In this document: piece by piece, positions 53,088 through 62,372 of the stretch
Layout: every line of letters starts with the position of its first letter
Position numbering within the stretch: the stretch's first letter is position 1
Assembly (NCBI RefSeq): GCF_029433115.1
Contig: NZ_JARNTV010000015.1
Coordinates: 1 to 64,000, forward strand
Length of the DNA stretch: 64,000 nucleotides
Direction: 5' to 3'
Source: Sphingomonas sp. AOB5
GTDB lineage: Bacteria > Pseudomonadota > Alphaproteobacteria > Sphingomonadales > Sphingomonadaceae
The notes under the pieces: generated by a model
Seen by the model: only the letters and a program-made list of their open reading frames with translations
Told to the model about the DNA's origin: nothing
The model's database searches: none
Position numbers and translations under genes: made by a program

Positions 53088-53891
53088 ATGCTGGACAAGG
53101 ATTTTGCGATGACGAGGCGGACCCTGCTCGGTGCGACGGCGGCGGCGGGCATGGCCGCCGCCGGCCCGGCGCTGGGCGCAATCGCCGAGCGGCCCAGCCG
53201 GGTGCGCCACTATGTGCTGGCGACGCACGACATGAACTTCGTGTGCGACCAGATCTACGAAGTGCTGGGCCTGCCCGCGACGCCCAAGAAGGAAGGGCCG
53301 GGCGTCACCGAGAAATACGGCTTCTACTCGACCATGATGCGCGTCGGCACGACGATGATCGAAGTCGTCCAACCGGTGAATGCCGATCACCACCTCAACA
53401 AATGGTTCGACGAGCGGGGCGGCGACGGCGGATACATGGTCGTGATGCAGACCTATGACGCCGATGCGCTGAAGGCCCGTGCGGCGGCCGAGAACCTCAA
53501 GCTGACCCGCGACATGCCGTTCATGGGCCAGCACATGATCCAGTTCGATTACAAGCATTTCGGCACGCATTTCGAACTCTACAAATATACGCCCGAGGAC
53601 AATTGGTGGGGCAACCCGCTGACCGGTCCCTATTCGGATGCGCGCGTCGTATCCGACGTGATCGGATGCGAAGTCGCGGTCGAGAATCCGGAGGCCATCG
53701 CGGCGCAGGCGGCGCGGCTGTTCCTGGGGCGTCAGGAGGGGACCAAGGTCCACTTCACCGATCGCACCGTCAGCTTCGTCGAGTCCAAGGGCCAGTGGCG
53801 TGGCCTTACCGCGCTCGACCTCAAGGCGCGCGAGCCGGCGCGCGTGGGCGACTGGGCGCGTATCGGCGGCGTCAAGTTCCGGCTGGTTTGA
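53088..53891 (+). CDS. VOC-superfamily (glyoxalase/dioxygenase fold) protein with Tat signal
   Basis: 267 aa. The N terminus has MTRRTLLGATAAAGMAAA, a twin-arginine signal. The mature part is a VOC fold with candidate metal ligands H41 (RHYVLA), E92 (MIEVVQP), H161 and E163 (GTHFELY). It shares an extended pattern with the next gene: HLNKWF, GGYMVVMQT, KLTRDMPF, MIQFD, NWWGNP. The reaction could be ring cleavage, isomerisation or hydrolysis; I cannot tell which. Being exported, it would act on the substrate in the periplasm just after TBDR uptake. Confidence 0.83.
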   Translation: MLDKDFAMTRRTLLGATAAAGMAAAGPALGAIAERPSRVRHYVLATHDMNFVCDQIYEVLGLPATPKKEGPGVTEKYGFYSTMMRVGTTMIEVVQPVNADHHLNKWFDERGGDGGYMVVMQTYDADALKARAAAENLKLTRDMPFMGQHMIQFDYKHFGTHFELYKYTPEDNWWGNPLTGPYSDARVVSDVIGCEVAVENPEAIAAQAARLFLGRQEGTKVHFTDRTVSFVESKGQWRGLTALDLKAREPARVGDWARIGGVKFRLV

Positions 53892-53902
53892 GGGTTATGA
53901 GC

Positions 53903-54607
53903 ATGAGCGAGAAACCTCACGTCATCCGCCACTATGTGCTGGCCAGCCCCGACATCGACGCGGTGTCGGCGCAGATCCAGTCGTTCCTGAAAGTGCCGCA
54001 GGGGCATCGCCACGATATGGGCGCGATCCTGGGCTTCCGGAACGAGATGATGATGATCGGCCAGACGATGTTCGAATTCGTCCAGCCGGTGAAGCCCGAT
54101 CATCGCCTGCATCGCTGGTTCAAGGAACATGGCGGCGAAGGCGGCTATATGATCGTGCTGCAGACTTTCGACGCCGAGGCGTTCCGCGCGCGTTCGACGG
54201 CCGAAAAATTGCGCCTGACGCGCGACATGCAGTTCCGCGGTCAGGACATGATCCAGTTCGATCCGAAGCGTTTCGGCACGCATTTCGAGACCTATCAATA
54301 CTCGCTGCCCAATGGCTGGTGGGGCGACCCCGTCGGCCGCAAGTACGAGAAGAGCGCAGCTGCGTCGGAGATCGTCGCGGCCGAGGTTTCGGTCGATGCC
54401 GCCCCCCCGGCCGAGATCGCGGCACAGATCGGGCGGCTGTTCCTGTCGCCGGTCTCGGGCAGCGACGTGAAGTTCGTCGACAAGACGGTGCGCTTCCGCC
54501 GCGCGACCGGGCGCACCGGCCTGACTGCGCTCGATTTCAAGGCGATCGATCGCAAGTCGGCAGGCAAGACCGCCACGATCTGCAATATGGAATTCCGGCT
54601 GGTCTGA
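53903..54607 (+). CDS. VOC-superfamily protein, cytoplasmic paralogue of the upstream gene
   Basis: 234 aa from the ATG at 53903, preferred over 53897 because GAGGG then has normal spacing. It aligns along its length with the Tat-exported VOC protein: RHYVLAS (H10), MFEFVQP, HRLHRWF, GGYMIVLQT, RLTRDMQF, MIQFD, GTHFETYQY, GWWGDP. There is no signal peptide. The pair is a tandem duplication in which one copy gained or lost export. The likely metal ligands are conserved, so both are probably active. Confidence 0.83.
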   Translation: MSEKPHVIRHYVLASPDIDAVSAQIQSFLKVPQGHRHDMGAILGFRNEMMMIGQTMFEFVQPVKPDHRLHRWFKEHGGEGGYMIVLQTFDAEAFRARSTAEKLRLTRDMQFRGQDMIQFDPKRFGTHFETYQYSLPNGWWGDPVGRKYEKSAAASEIVAAEVSVDAAPPAEIAAQIGRLFLSPVSGSDVKFVDKTVRFRRATGRTGLTALDFKAIDRKSAGKTATICNMEFRLV

Positions 54608-54635
54608 ACCGGCGGGGAGAGGACGGAGTGCGGCA

Positions 54636-55865
54636 ATGGTCTATGTGCTGGGCGGCTGGCAGAGCGATTTCTCGCGCAACTGGGCGCGCGATGGGATGGA
54701 GATCGTCGACGGCTTCGCCGAAGCGCTGAACGAGGGCCTTGCCGCGACCCGGCTCGATCCGGCGGAGGTCGAATGCGGCCATGTCGGGAATTTCGTCGGC
54801 GACCTGTTTGCGGGGCAGGGTCTGCTGGGCGGGTTTTTCGGGCTGGTCGATAGCGCGTTCGACGGGCTGCCGACCTCGCGGCACGAGGCGGCCTGCGCAT
54901 CGGGCAGCGTGGCGATCCTGGCGGCGATGGCCGAGATCGAGGCGGGCCGGTACGATCTGGCGTGCGTGCTCGGGCTGGAGCAGATGCGCAACGTGCCGGG
55001 GCAGATTGCTGCGCAGCATCTGGGCGCGGCGGCATGGGCGGGGCATGAGTACGGCGATGCGCGCTATGTGTGGCCGCGCGCCTTTTCCGATGTCGCCGAG
55101 GAATATGACCGCCGCTACGGCGTGAAGTACGAGCATCTGATGCGCATCTCCGAAGTGAATTTCGGCAATGCGAAGCGCAACCCCAACGCCCAGTCGCGCG
55201 GATGGGCATTTGCGGAGAATGCATTCACCGAAGACGACGAAGCCAACCCGGTGGTCGAGGGCCGTACCCGCAAGATGGATTGCGGACAGGTGACCGATGG
55301 CGCGGCGGTGGTGTTCCTCGCTTCGCCTGCGCGTGCTGCGGAATATGCGGCGAAGCGCGGGATCGCGCTGGAGAGCCTTCCGCGGATTTCGGGTTGGGGG
55401 CATCGCTCCGCGCCGATCTCGTACAAGCAGAAGATCGCCGCGAGCGAAGGTGCTGAATATGTCTTCCCGCAGGTGCGCCGGGCGATCCTGGAAGCGCGCG
55501 AGCGGGCGGGTGTTGGCGACCTGTCGCAGATCCACGCGGTCGAGACGCACGACTGTTTCGCGATGACCGAATATATGGCGATCGACCATCTGGGCCTGAC
55601 CGCGCCGGGCGAAAGCTGGAAGGCGATCGAGGCGGGCGATATCGAGATCGGGGGCAAGCTGCCGATCAATCCTTCGGGCGGTCTGATCGGGCTTGGGCAT
55701 CCGGTCGGCGCGACCGGCGTGCGGATGGCACTGGACGCGTACAAGCAGGTGAGCGGCACCGCGGGCGACTATCAGGTCGATGGCGCGAAGACCGTGCAGA
55801 CGCTGAACATCGGCGGATCGACCACCACCACCGTCAGCCTGATCGTGACGAGCGAAGCGGCATGA
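54636..55865 (+). CDS. Thiolase-family enzyme, SCP2/SCP-x-like
   Basis: 409 aa. C87 in EAACASGS is the nucleophile, HDCFAMTE replaces NEAFA, and GHPVGATG is intact. The final motif is LNIGGSTTTT in place of C-x-G, as in SCP2-type thiolases that use a different acid-base arrangement. These enzymes cleave branched or aryl 3-ketoacyl-CoAs, for example steroid or phenylpropanoid side chains. The stop overlaps the start of the ligase (ATGA), so the two are coupled, consistent with activation followed by chain shortening. Confidence 0.9.
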   Translation: MVYVLGGWQSDFSRNWARDGMEIVDGFAEALNEGLAATRLDPAEVECGHVGNFVGDLFAGQGLLGGFFGLVDSAFDGLPTSRHEAACASGSVAILAAMAEIEAGRYDLACVLGLEQMRNVPGQIAAQHLGAAAWAGHEYGDARYVWPRAFSDVAEEYDRRYGVKYEHLMRISEVNFGNAKRNPNAQSRGWAFAENAFTEDDEANPVVEGRTRKMDCGQVTDGAAVVFLASPARAAEYAAKRGIALESLPRISGWGHRSAPISYKQKIAASEGAEYVFPQVRRAILEARERAGVGDLSQIHAVETHDCFAMTEYMAIDHLGLTAPGESWKAIEAGDIEIGGKLPINPSGGLIGLGHPVGATGVRMALDAYKQVSGTAGDYQVDGAKTVQTLNIGGSTTTTVSLIVTSEAA

Positions 55866-57643
55866 GCGAAGCCGCGCCGTTCCGCGAAGCCGAGTTCCTT
55901 CCGGTCGATCTCGATGTGCAGCGCGATGGCGATGGCACGATCCGGTTGAAGTCGCGCGTGCCGCTCGACGTGGGCGACGCGAACCTGCCGCGGGCGATTG
56001 CTGCGCGGGCGCTGGCGATGGGCGACAAGAGCGCGGTCGCGTGGCGTGGGGCGGAGGGGGAGTGGGTCCATCTTCGCTATGACCAGCTCAAGCGCGAGAT
56101 TGATGCGGCGACGCAGTGGCTGATCGACCATGTGCCGCGCGGACGCACCATGATCCTGATGGCCGGCAATGGCCGTGCTGCGGCGGTGTTGACCGTGGCG
56201 GCATGGGGCGCTGGCGTGATCCTGTGTCCGGTGGGTCCGGCTTACGGGCTGGCTGGCGGCGAATTGCTGCGGCTTCGCCATGTGTTCGCGAAGACTGATC
56301 CGGCGGTTGTCTTTGCCGATCCGCATCCGGCGCTGGCTGCGGCGGTCGCGGCCGTGGCGGGGCCGGAGGTGACGATCATCGCCGCCGATCCGTCGCTCTA
56401 CAATCGCGACGCGGTGGCGCTGGAGGAGGTGCTTGCGACTGAGCCGACCGACGCGGTGGCGGGATCGATCGACGCGATCGATCCGGATGCGGTTGCGTCG
56501 TACATGCTGACCTCGGGTTCGACCGGGCTGCCCAAGCTGGTCGAGATCAGCCTCGCCAATTTCGCGGCGAACAGCGCGCAGGGGTTGATGTCGATCGGCC
56601 GCGCGGCGGGCTGGGGTGACATGATGCTCGACTGGCTGCCGTGGCATCATGCCGCGGGCGCCGGGCTGCTCCGCGCGACCCTGCTGAACGGTGGCACCAT
56701 CTATGTCGATGGTGGAAAACCGATGCCCGGGCTGTTCGAGGAGAGTCTCCGCAACATGCGCGAGATTCCGGTGGCGTATGTCAACAATGTGCCGCTGGGC
56801 TATGCGATGCTGGTCGATGCGATGGAGCAGGACGCGGTGCTGCGCGCGACCTATTTCTCGAAGCTGCGGCTGATGCTCTATGGCGGTGCCGGCCTGCCGC
56901 AGCATGTCCATGACCGGCTGCAGCAAATGGCGGTCGCGGAGACCGGGCACCGCATCCACATGACCACCGGATACGGCATGACCGAGAGCGTTTCGGGTTG
57001 CATGACGATCCATTTCCCGACCGACAAGGTGGGTATCGGCCTGCCCGCGCCGGGGCTGGAAGTGAAATTGGTGCCGCATGACGATCGCTACGAAGTCCGC
57101 CTGCGCGGGCCGAACGTGACGCGGGGCTATCTCGACGAACCGGCGAAGACGGCGCAAGCGTTCGACGAGGAAGGCTATTACCGCACCGGCGATCTGGCGG
57201 TGTTCCATGACGATGCGCAGCCCGAGGCCGGGCTGGCCTTCGCCGGGCGGCTGGCCGAGGAGTTCAAGCTCTCCAACGGGACATGGGTCTATGGCGGGCA
57301 GCTGCGTGAGGCGTTGCTGAAGGCGCTGGCGCCGCATGTCGGCGAGCTGGTGCTGTGCGACGACAATCGCGATTGTCTGGGCGTGCTGGCATGGCCCAAG
57401 CCCGATGCGCCGGACGACCTGCTCGATCTGGTGGCCGAGCAATTGCGCGTGTTCAATTCGCAGCAGCGCGGCGGATCGGCGACCGTGCGCCGCGTGGCGC
57501 TGTTCGACCGGCCGCCCAATCCCGGCGCGAACGAGATGTCGGACAAGGGCACGATCAATCGCCGCGCGGTGCTCGACAACCGGCCGGACGATCTGGAGCG
57601 GCTGTACGCGGCCTTGCCGGGCGACGGGGTGCGCGCGGTTTGA
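55862..57643 (+). CDS. Feruloyl-CoA synthetase-like acyl-CoA ligase
   Basis: 593 aa, within the usual size of FCS-type ligases. The P-loop is YMLTSGSTGLPKL (214-226). The C-terminal half has the FCS pattern EVRLRGPNVTRGYL, EEGYYRTGD, GLAFAGRLAEEFKLSNGTWV and the end motif MSDKGTINRRAVL with the catalytic Lys. Such enzymes make CoA thioesters of hydroxycinnamic acids such as ferulate, caffeate and p-coumarate. It is coupled to the SCP2-type thiolase upstream and the DUF1295 protein downstream. No enoyl-CoA hydratase/aldolase (Ech) is next to it, so the classical ferulate to vanillin route is not complete here. Confidence 0.88.
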   Translation: MSEAAPFREAEFLPVDLDVQRDGDGTIRLKSRVPLDVGDANLPRAIAARALAMGDKSAVAWRGAEGEWVHLRYDQLKREIDAATQWLIDHVPRGRTMILMAGNGRAAAVLTVAAWGAGVILCPVGPAYGLAGGELLRLRHVFAKTDPAVVFADPHPALAAAVAAVAGPEVTIIAADPSLYNRDAVALEEVLATEPTDAVAGSIDAIDPDAVASYMLTSGSTGLPKLVEISLANFAANSAQGLMSIGRAAGWGDMMLDWLPWHHAAGAGLLRATLLNGGTIYVDGGKPMPGLFEESLRNMREIPVAYVNNVPLGYAMLVDAMEQDAVLRATYFSKLRLMLYGGAGLPQHVHDRLQQMAVAETGHRIHMTTGYGMTESVSGCMTIHFPTDKVGIGLPAPGLEVKLVPHDDRYEVRLRGPNVTRGYLDEPAKTAQAFDEEGYYRTGDLAVFHDDAQPEAGLAFAGRLAEEFKLSNGTWVYGGQLREALLKALAPHVGELVLCDDNRDCLGVLAWPKPDAPDDLLDLVAEQLRVFNSQQRGGSATVRRVALFDRPPNPGANEMSDKGTINRRAVLDNRPDDLERLYAALPGDGVRAV

Positions 57644-58422
57644 GCTGGCTGGCGGTCAACGCCGCGGTGCTGGCCGGGTTCTTCCTGGCCGCCTGGCTGG
57701 TCTGCCTGAAGTTGCGCGACGTGACGCCGGTCGACAGCCTGTGGGCTTTCGGGATGGTCGTGCTGGCGATTTCCAGTTTCGTGCAGACCGGCGGCCTGCG
57801 CGAACGCAAGCTGTTGCTGCTTTTATTGTGCGCAGCATGGGGGCTGCGGCTGGGCGGATACATGCTGTGGCGGTGGCGGACGCATGGGACCGATCGGCGC
57901 TATGCCGCGATGCTGGGCAAGGCGGAGGCGCGGCGCGGCTGGGGCTTCGCCAAGGCCTCGCTGCTGCTGGTGTTCGCGACCCAGATGCCGTTGCTGTTCA
58001 TCGTCGCGCTGCCGGTGCAACTGGGGCAGGCCGATGCTGCGCCGGGGCTGGGATTGCTGGCATGGATCGGCGCCGGGCTAGCGGTGTTCGGGATCGCCTT
58101 TGAGACCATTGGCGACGCGCAACTGGTCCGCTTCCGTCGCGATCAGGCCAATGCGGGGCAGGTGATGCAGTCCGGCCTGTGGCGCTACACGCGGCACCCC
58201 AATTATTTCGGCGACGCCTGTACCTGGTGGGGGCTGTACCTGATCGCGGCGGAGACACCGACGGGCATCTGGGCGTTACCCGGACCGCTGCTGCTCACCT
58301 GGACGCTTATGAAGTGGAGCGGTGCGCCGACCGTGGAGGGCCGGCTGCACAAAACGCGGCCGGGCTATGCCGATTATGTGCGGCGGACCTCGGGCTTCGT
58401 GCCGTGGGTGCCGCGCACCTAG
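57640..58422 (+). CDS. DUF1295 membrane protein (steroid 5-alpha-reductase / isoprenylcysteine methyltransferase-like)
   Basis: 260 aa with about seven membrane helices. The TTG start at 57640 overlaps the ligase stop codon (TTGA). The conserved C-terminal part is GLWRYTRHPNYFGDACTWWG and RPGYADYVRRTSGFVPWVP, typical of DUF1295 and the nicotinamide-nucleotide or SAM binding face of this superfamily. It may reduce a C=C bond or methylate a lipophilic intermediate at the inner membrane. It ends the plus-strand run and faces the minus-strand thiolase with overlapping ends. Confidence 0.85.
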   Translation: MSWLAVNAAVLAGFFLAAWLVCLKLRDVTPVDSLWAFGMVVLAISSFVQTGGLRERKLLLLLLCAAWGLRLGGYMLWRWRTHGTDRRYAAMLGKAEARRGWGFAKASLLLVFATQMPLLFIVALPVQLGQADAAPGLGLLAWIGAGLAVFGIAFETIGDAQLVRFRRDQANAGQVMQSGLWRYTRHPNYFGDACTWWGLYLIAAETPTGIWALPGPLLLTWTLMKWSGAPTVEGRLHKTRPGYADYVRRTSGFVPWVPRT

Positions 58423-59561
58423 TTCAACCGCTCGACAACCATCGCTACGCCGACCCCCTGCGCGCCGGTCGCAACGACGAGGCCGTAGGTGCCGTCGGCT
58501 TCGTCCAGCGCATCGAGCAGTGTCGACAGCAGTATCGCCCCGGTGGCGCCCATCGGGTGACCCTTGGCAATGTGGCCGCCGCCGACATTGACGCGATCCG
58601 GATCGACCAGCCGGTCGCGGAGGAACTTTGCGATCACCACCGCGAAGGCCTCCATGAACTCCACCCGGTCCATATTTGCGAGGGTCAGGCCGGCGCGGGC
58701 GAGCGCAAGATCCATCGCGGTGAAACCCGCGAGGAGCGAGTCGCGCGCATCGCCGCCGGTCTCGGCGAAACCAAGGATGCGGGCGCGGGGGCGTTCGCCA
58801 TGGCCGATCAGCGCGAGGCCCGCGCCATCGGCCATGGGCGGGGCATGGGCGACGCTGTGGCGATGGTCGATCTCCGCGCCGTCGAGCGCCGCGCGATACT
58901 GGTCGGCGAAGGCGGTGAAGGCGGCGGGCATGGCGGCGAGCTTGCCGGGATCGGTCGCGCGCGGGGCTTCGTCGCGGGTGAGCTTGCCCGCCGGAATGCG
59001 CGAGGCGAGCAAGGCGGGGCGATCCTCGGCGGCCAGCGCGCGGGTCTGTGAGGTGAGCGCGGCGGCATCCAGTTCGGCGCGGGTGATCCCTTCCTTCACC
59101 GCCAGAAGGTCCGCCGCGAGCGCCACGGGAATGTAGCGCAGTCGCGGCGGCAGGCTGGTGGCCGTGTAATAATCGGCCTGATCGGCCATGAAGGGCACGC
59201 GCGACATCATCTCGACGCCGCCGGCGAGCGCGCGATCCGTCACGCCCGCGTCGATCATCGCCGCGGCCTGACCGATGGCGGAAAGACCCGAGGCGCAGAA
59301 ATTGTTGAGGCTGTGCGCGGCAGTTTCGGGCGGCATGCCCGCGGCGAGCTTGGCGATCATCGCGATATGCCCGCCCTGCGCGCCGATTTGCCCGACGCTG
59401 CCGATGGTCATCAGCCCGGCACTGCGCGGATCGCGACCGCGCGCGTCGAGCGCATCGACGAGGTGCGCGATCAGGCCCTCTGGAGTCTCGGCCGCGAGAC
59501 CGCCATCCTTCTTCGCCTTGCCGCGCGGAGTGCGGACGGCATCGAGGATCAGCGCCTTCAT
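58419..59561 (-). CDS. Thiolase-family protein lacking the second catalytic Cys
   Basis: 380 aa from the ATG at 59561, which overlaps the upstream stop (ATGA). C89 in NNFCASGLS and the His in KGHPMGATG are intact, and the NEAFA equivalent is MEAFAVV. The C-terminal Cys motif (C-x-G-G-G-x-G in normal thiolases) reads ATGAQGVG, with no Cys. It may be an altered thiolase, such as a hydrolase or condensing enzyme, or it may be inactive. It is coupled to the dihydrodipicolinate-reductase-like gene. Its 3' end overlaps the 3' end of the convergent DUF1295 gene by 4 bases. Confidence 0.87.
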   Translation of the reverse strand: MKALILDAVRTPRGKAKKDGGLAAETPEGLIAHLVDALDARGRDPRSAGLMTIGSVGQIGAQGGHIAMIAKLAAGMPPETAAHSLNNFCASGLSAIGQAAAMIDAGVTDRALAGGVEMMSRVPFMADQADYYTATSLPPRLRYIPVALAADLLAVKEGITRAELDAAALTSQTRALAAEDRPALLASRIPAGKLTRDEAPRATDPGKLAAMPAAFTAFADQYRAALDGAEIDHRHSVAHAPPMADGAGLALIGHGERPRARILGFAETGGDARDSLLAGFTAMDLALARAGLTLANMDRVEFMEAFAVVIAKFLRDRLVDPDRVNVGGGHIAKGHPMGATGAILLSTLLDALDEADGTYGLVVATGAQGVGVAMVVERLN

Positions 59562-60595
59562 GCCTGCCACACGCCCTGCGGCTGATAGGCGAACAGGCCC
59601 GGCGGTGCGGCGACCACATCGGGGATGGCGCGGATCGCGACGGCCATGGTCGCGTCGGTCAGCGCGCGGCTGGGCGGGGCGGTAGGATCGCCTTCATGGA
59701 TGTCGAGCGTCATGCGCACATTGGGGCGGCCGGTGATGTCGACGATCCAGTGACCCGTGGTGCCGTCGCCATGCAGGCTGGGATCGGCGGTCCACAGGAT
59801 CGCGAGCGTCATCGCCACGCCATTGGCCAAATGCGCGGTCCAGCGCCAATGGGTCGCGGCGACCCGGCCCTGCGCGATGGTACCCGCGGGGATGACGATC
59901 TCGCGCGGGGCGAGCACCAGGTCGTGGTGCGGATCGATCCGCTCGACATGGCTGCCCATCGCGTCAGCGGAGAAGTGCAGCACTTCGCTGAACAAGGTCG
60001 AATAGAGCGCGGCCAGCGGTCCGGTGCGGATATCGGAGACGGCGGGATCGGAGCCGAGGCCCATCAGCCCGAACACGAATTCGGGCGAGGCCATCGCCGA
60101 AGCGTCGACCGTTTCGCGGATCTCGATCGTCTCGATGCTGGCGCACATGGCGGTGGCGGCAAGGGTCAGCCGCTCGACCACGACGCCGGGCTGCACACCC
60201 ACGCCCGCCAAGGTCACGCCGCCCCGGATCGCCGCGGCATGAAGCCGCTCGGCATAGGCGGCGCCATGTGCATGCGGCCAGTGGAAGCCTGCGGTGGAAA
60301 CGACATTCTTGCCCGATTCGAGCAGGCGGATCACGTCCTCCGCCATCGCATCATAGGGCAAGGTGATGCGCGGCGTGTGCAGCACAACATCGGCGTCGGT
60401 TGCCAGCGTCGCCTCGATATCGTTGGTGGCGAGGATACCGGTATCGGGCCGCCGCGCGATGGCGCCAGCGTCCATGCCTGATTTGGCCGGGCTATAGACA
60501 TGGACCCCGGCCAGTTCGAGGCCGGGGGAATCGATGATACGCCGCAGCGCGGTTCTGCCCATCGAGCCGGTGGCCCATTGGATGACGCGGATCAT
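59558..60595 (-). CDS. Dihydrodipicolinate reductase-like oxidoreductase (2,4-diaminopentanoate dehydrogenase type)
   Basis: 345 aa from the ATG at 60595, where GGGGAGG is at normal spacing; a GTG directly before it is possible. The N-terminal Rossmann fold begins VIQWATGSMGRTALRRI (G-S-M-G). The C-terminal domain has the family pattern VGVQPGVVVERL and later ETVDASAMASPE. The family includes 2,4-diaminopentanoate dehydrogenase and many uncharacterised actinobacterial and sphingomonad proteins. It is probably a NAD(P)H-dependent reductase of a carbonyl, imine or CoA-thioester intermediate. It is divergent from the ligase at 60687 over 91 bases. Confidence 0.83.
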   Translation of the reverse strand: MIRVIQWATGSMGRTALRRIIDSPGLELAGVHVYSPAKSGMDAGAIARRPDTGILATNDIEATLATDADVVLHTPRITLPYDAMAEDVIRLLESGKNVVSTAGFHWPHAHGAAYAERLHAAAIRGGVTLAGVGVQPGVVVERLTLAATAMCASIETIEIRETVDASAMASPEFVFGLMGLGSDPAVSDIRTGPLAALYSTLFSEVLHFSADAMGSHVERIDPHHDLVLAPREIVIPAGTIAQGRVAATHWRWTAHLANGVAMTLAILWTADPSLHGDGTTGHWIVDITGRPNVRMTLDIHEGDPTAPPSRALTDATMAVAIRAIPDVVAAPPGLFAYQPQGVWQA

Positions 60596-60686
60596 CACTT
60601 CCTCCCCTTTGCGAATCCCGCATAGGGCGATTGCGCGAGCGTGTCAGTCTATTTATGCAAGTCACTAGCGAAATGAGGAGAGAGCC

Positions 60687-62372
60687 GTGTTCCTGACCCC
60701 TGCGGAGCGCATCGCCGATTACGAATCGCGCGGCTGGTGGGAGGGGATCACGGTCGACGCCCTGTTCCGCCGTGCCGTCGCCGGCGGCGTCGACGGCCTG
60801 GCGCTGGTCGATCCGCTCAATCGCGCCGATCTGGACGGCGTTGCGCCCGAACGGCTGAGCTGGCGCGCGCTGGACGCGCGGGTCGGGCGGATGGCGGCGG
60901 GGCTGCTCGCGGCGGGACTGGTCAAGGACGACATCGTCGCGGTCCAGCTTCCCAACACGGTGGACGCGGTGATCCTGTTTCTCGCCGCCGCGCGCATAGG
61001 GCTGATCGTCAGCCCGGTGGTGATGCAATATCGCGAGCATGAGCTGGGGCATATCGTCGAGCGGACGCAGCCCAAGGCATTCGTGACGGTGCCGATGTTC
61101 GCGGGGCACGATCATGTCGCGATGGTCGCCCGGCTGGGCATGCGCGTGCTGGTGCTGGGCGAAGCGGCGGGCGCGGAGGATTTGCTGGCGCTCGCCCGCG
61201 CTGCCGATCCGCTGTCGGCCGAGGCCTATGCTGCGCAGCATAAGGTCGCGGCGGGCGAGGTGCTGACGATCTGCTGGACCTCGGGCACCGAGGCGCGGCC
61301 CAAGGGCGTGCCGCGCGATCACAATCATTGGGTGCTCAATGGAAAGCTGGTGGCCGAGGCTGGCGACATGCGGCCGGGCGAGACGTTGCTCAACCCGTTC
61401 CCGCTGGTGAATATCGGATCGATCGGCGGGTTGGTGATGCCGTGGCTGACGATTCAGGGGACGCTGGTGTTGCACCACCCGTTCGATCTCGGCGTGTTCC
61501 TGCGCCAGATCGCGGCGGAGCGCGTGAACTATACCATCGCGCCGCCCGCGGTTCTGACCGCCCTGCTCAAACAGCCCGCGATGCTGGCCGATGCCGACCT
61601 GTCCTCGCTGCGCGCGGTGGGATCGGGATCGGCGCCGCTGTCGCCGTGGCTGATCTCGGGCTGGCGCGACGGGCATGGGGTGGAAGTGTGCAACATGTTC
61701 GGATCGAACGAAGGCGCGTCGCTCTTCTCCAATCATGTCGATGTGCCCGATCCGGAGGAGCGCGCGCGCTTCTTCCCGCGGCTGGGCGGCGAGGGGGTGG
61801 AATGGCCATGCCTAATGCACCGGGTGATGCGCTCGCGGCTGGTCGATCCGGCGACCGAGGCGGAGATCACCGAGCCGGGTATTGCGGGTGAATTGCGGGT
61901 CGACGGGGCGTTCCTGTTCAGCGGGTACTGGCGCGCGGAGGACCCGGCGGCGGCGTTCGATGAGCGGGGCTGGTTCCGCACCGGCGACCTGTTCGAGATC
62001 GCGGGCGAGGGCGGGCGCTTCTATCGCTTCGTTGGGCGCAGCAAGGAGATCATCATGCGCGGCGGGGTCAACATCTCTCCCGCCGAACTGGACGATCTGC
62101 TGACCGGCATGCCTTCGGTGCGTGAGGCGGCGGTGGTGGGTATCCCCGATCCTGTGCTGGGCGAACGCGTTGCGGTGGCGGTGGTACCGCAGGGCGATGC
62201 GCCGTCCCTGGCAGACGTCACCGCATGGCTGCGCCTTCGTGACGTGGCGGTCTTCAAGCAGCCCGAACGGCTGGTGGTGCTTGACGCCCTGCCGCGAAAC
62301 GCGATGAACAAGATCGTACGCAGCAATTTGCGCGAGACCGTGCTGGCCGCGATGCAGGGAGATACGAAGTGA
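60687..62372 (+). CDS. Acyl-CoA synthetase (AMP-binding)
   Basis: 561 aa with a GTG start after GAGGAGAGAG. The P-loop is WTSGTEARPKGVPR (197-210), in which Thr-Glu-Ala replaces the usual second Thr-Gly; FGSNEGA replaces the G-M-T-E motif, as in some aryl-acid and cyclohexane-carboxylate ligases. RGWFRTGDLFEI, GRSKEIIMRGGVNISP and the C-terminal LPRNAMNKIVR Lys motif are present. It activates a carboxylic acid different from those of the other three ligases, judging by the unusual P-loop and A5 motif. Its stop overlaps the start of the Tat-exported DUF3237 gene. Confidence 0.9.
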   Translation: MFLTPAERIADYESRGWWEGITVDALFRRAVAGGVDGLALVDPLNRADLDGVAPERLSWRALDARVGRMAAGLLAAGLVKDDIVAVQLPNTVDAVILFLAAARIGLIVSPVVMQYREHELGHIVERTQPKAFVTVPMFAGHDHVAMVARLGMRVLVLGEAAGAEDLLALARAADPLSAEAYAAQHKVAAGEVLTICWTSGTEARPKGVPRDHNHWVLNGKLVAEAGDMRPGETLLNPFPLVNIGSIGGLVMPWLTIQGTLVLHHPFDLGVFLRQIAAERVNYTIAPPAVLTALLKQPAMLADADLSSLRAVGSGSAPLSPWLISGWRDGHGVEVCNMFGSNEGASLFSNHVDVPDPEERARFFPRLGGEGVEWPCLMHRVMRSRLVDPATEAEITEPGIAGELRVDGAFLFSGYWRAEDPAAAFDERGWFRTGDLFEIAGEGGRFYRFVGRSKEIIMRGGVNISPAELDDLLTGMPSVREAAVVGIPDPVLGERVAVAVVPQGDAPSLADVTAWLRLRDVAVFKQPERLVVLDALPRNAMNKIVRSNLRETVLAAMQGDTK

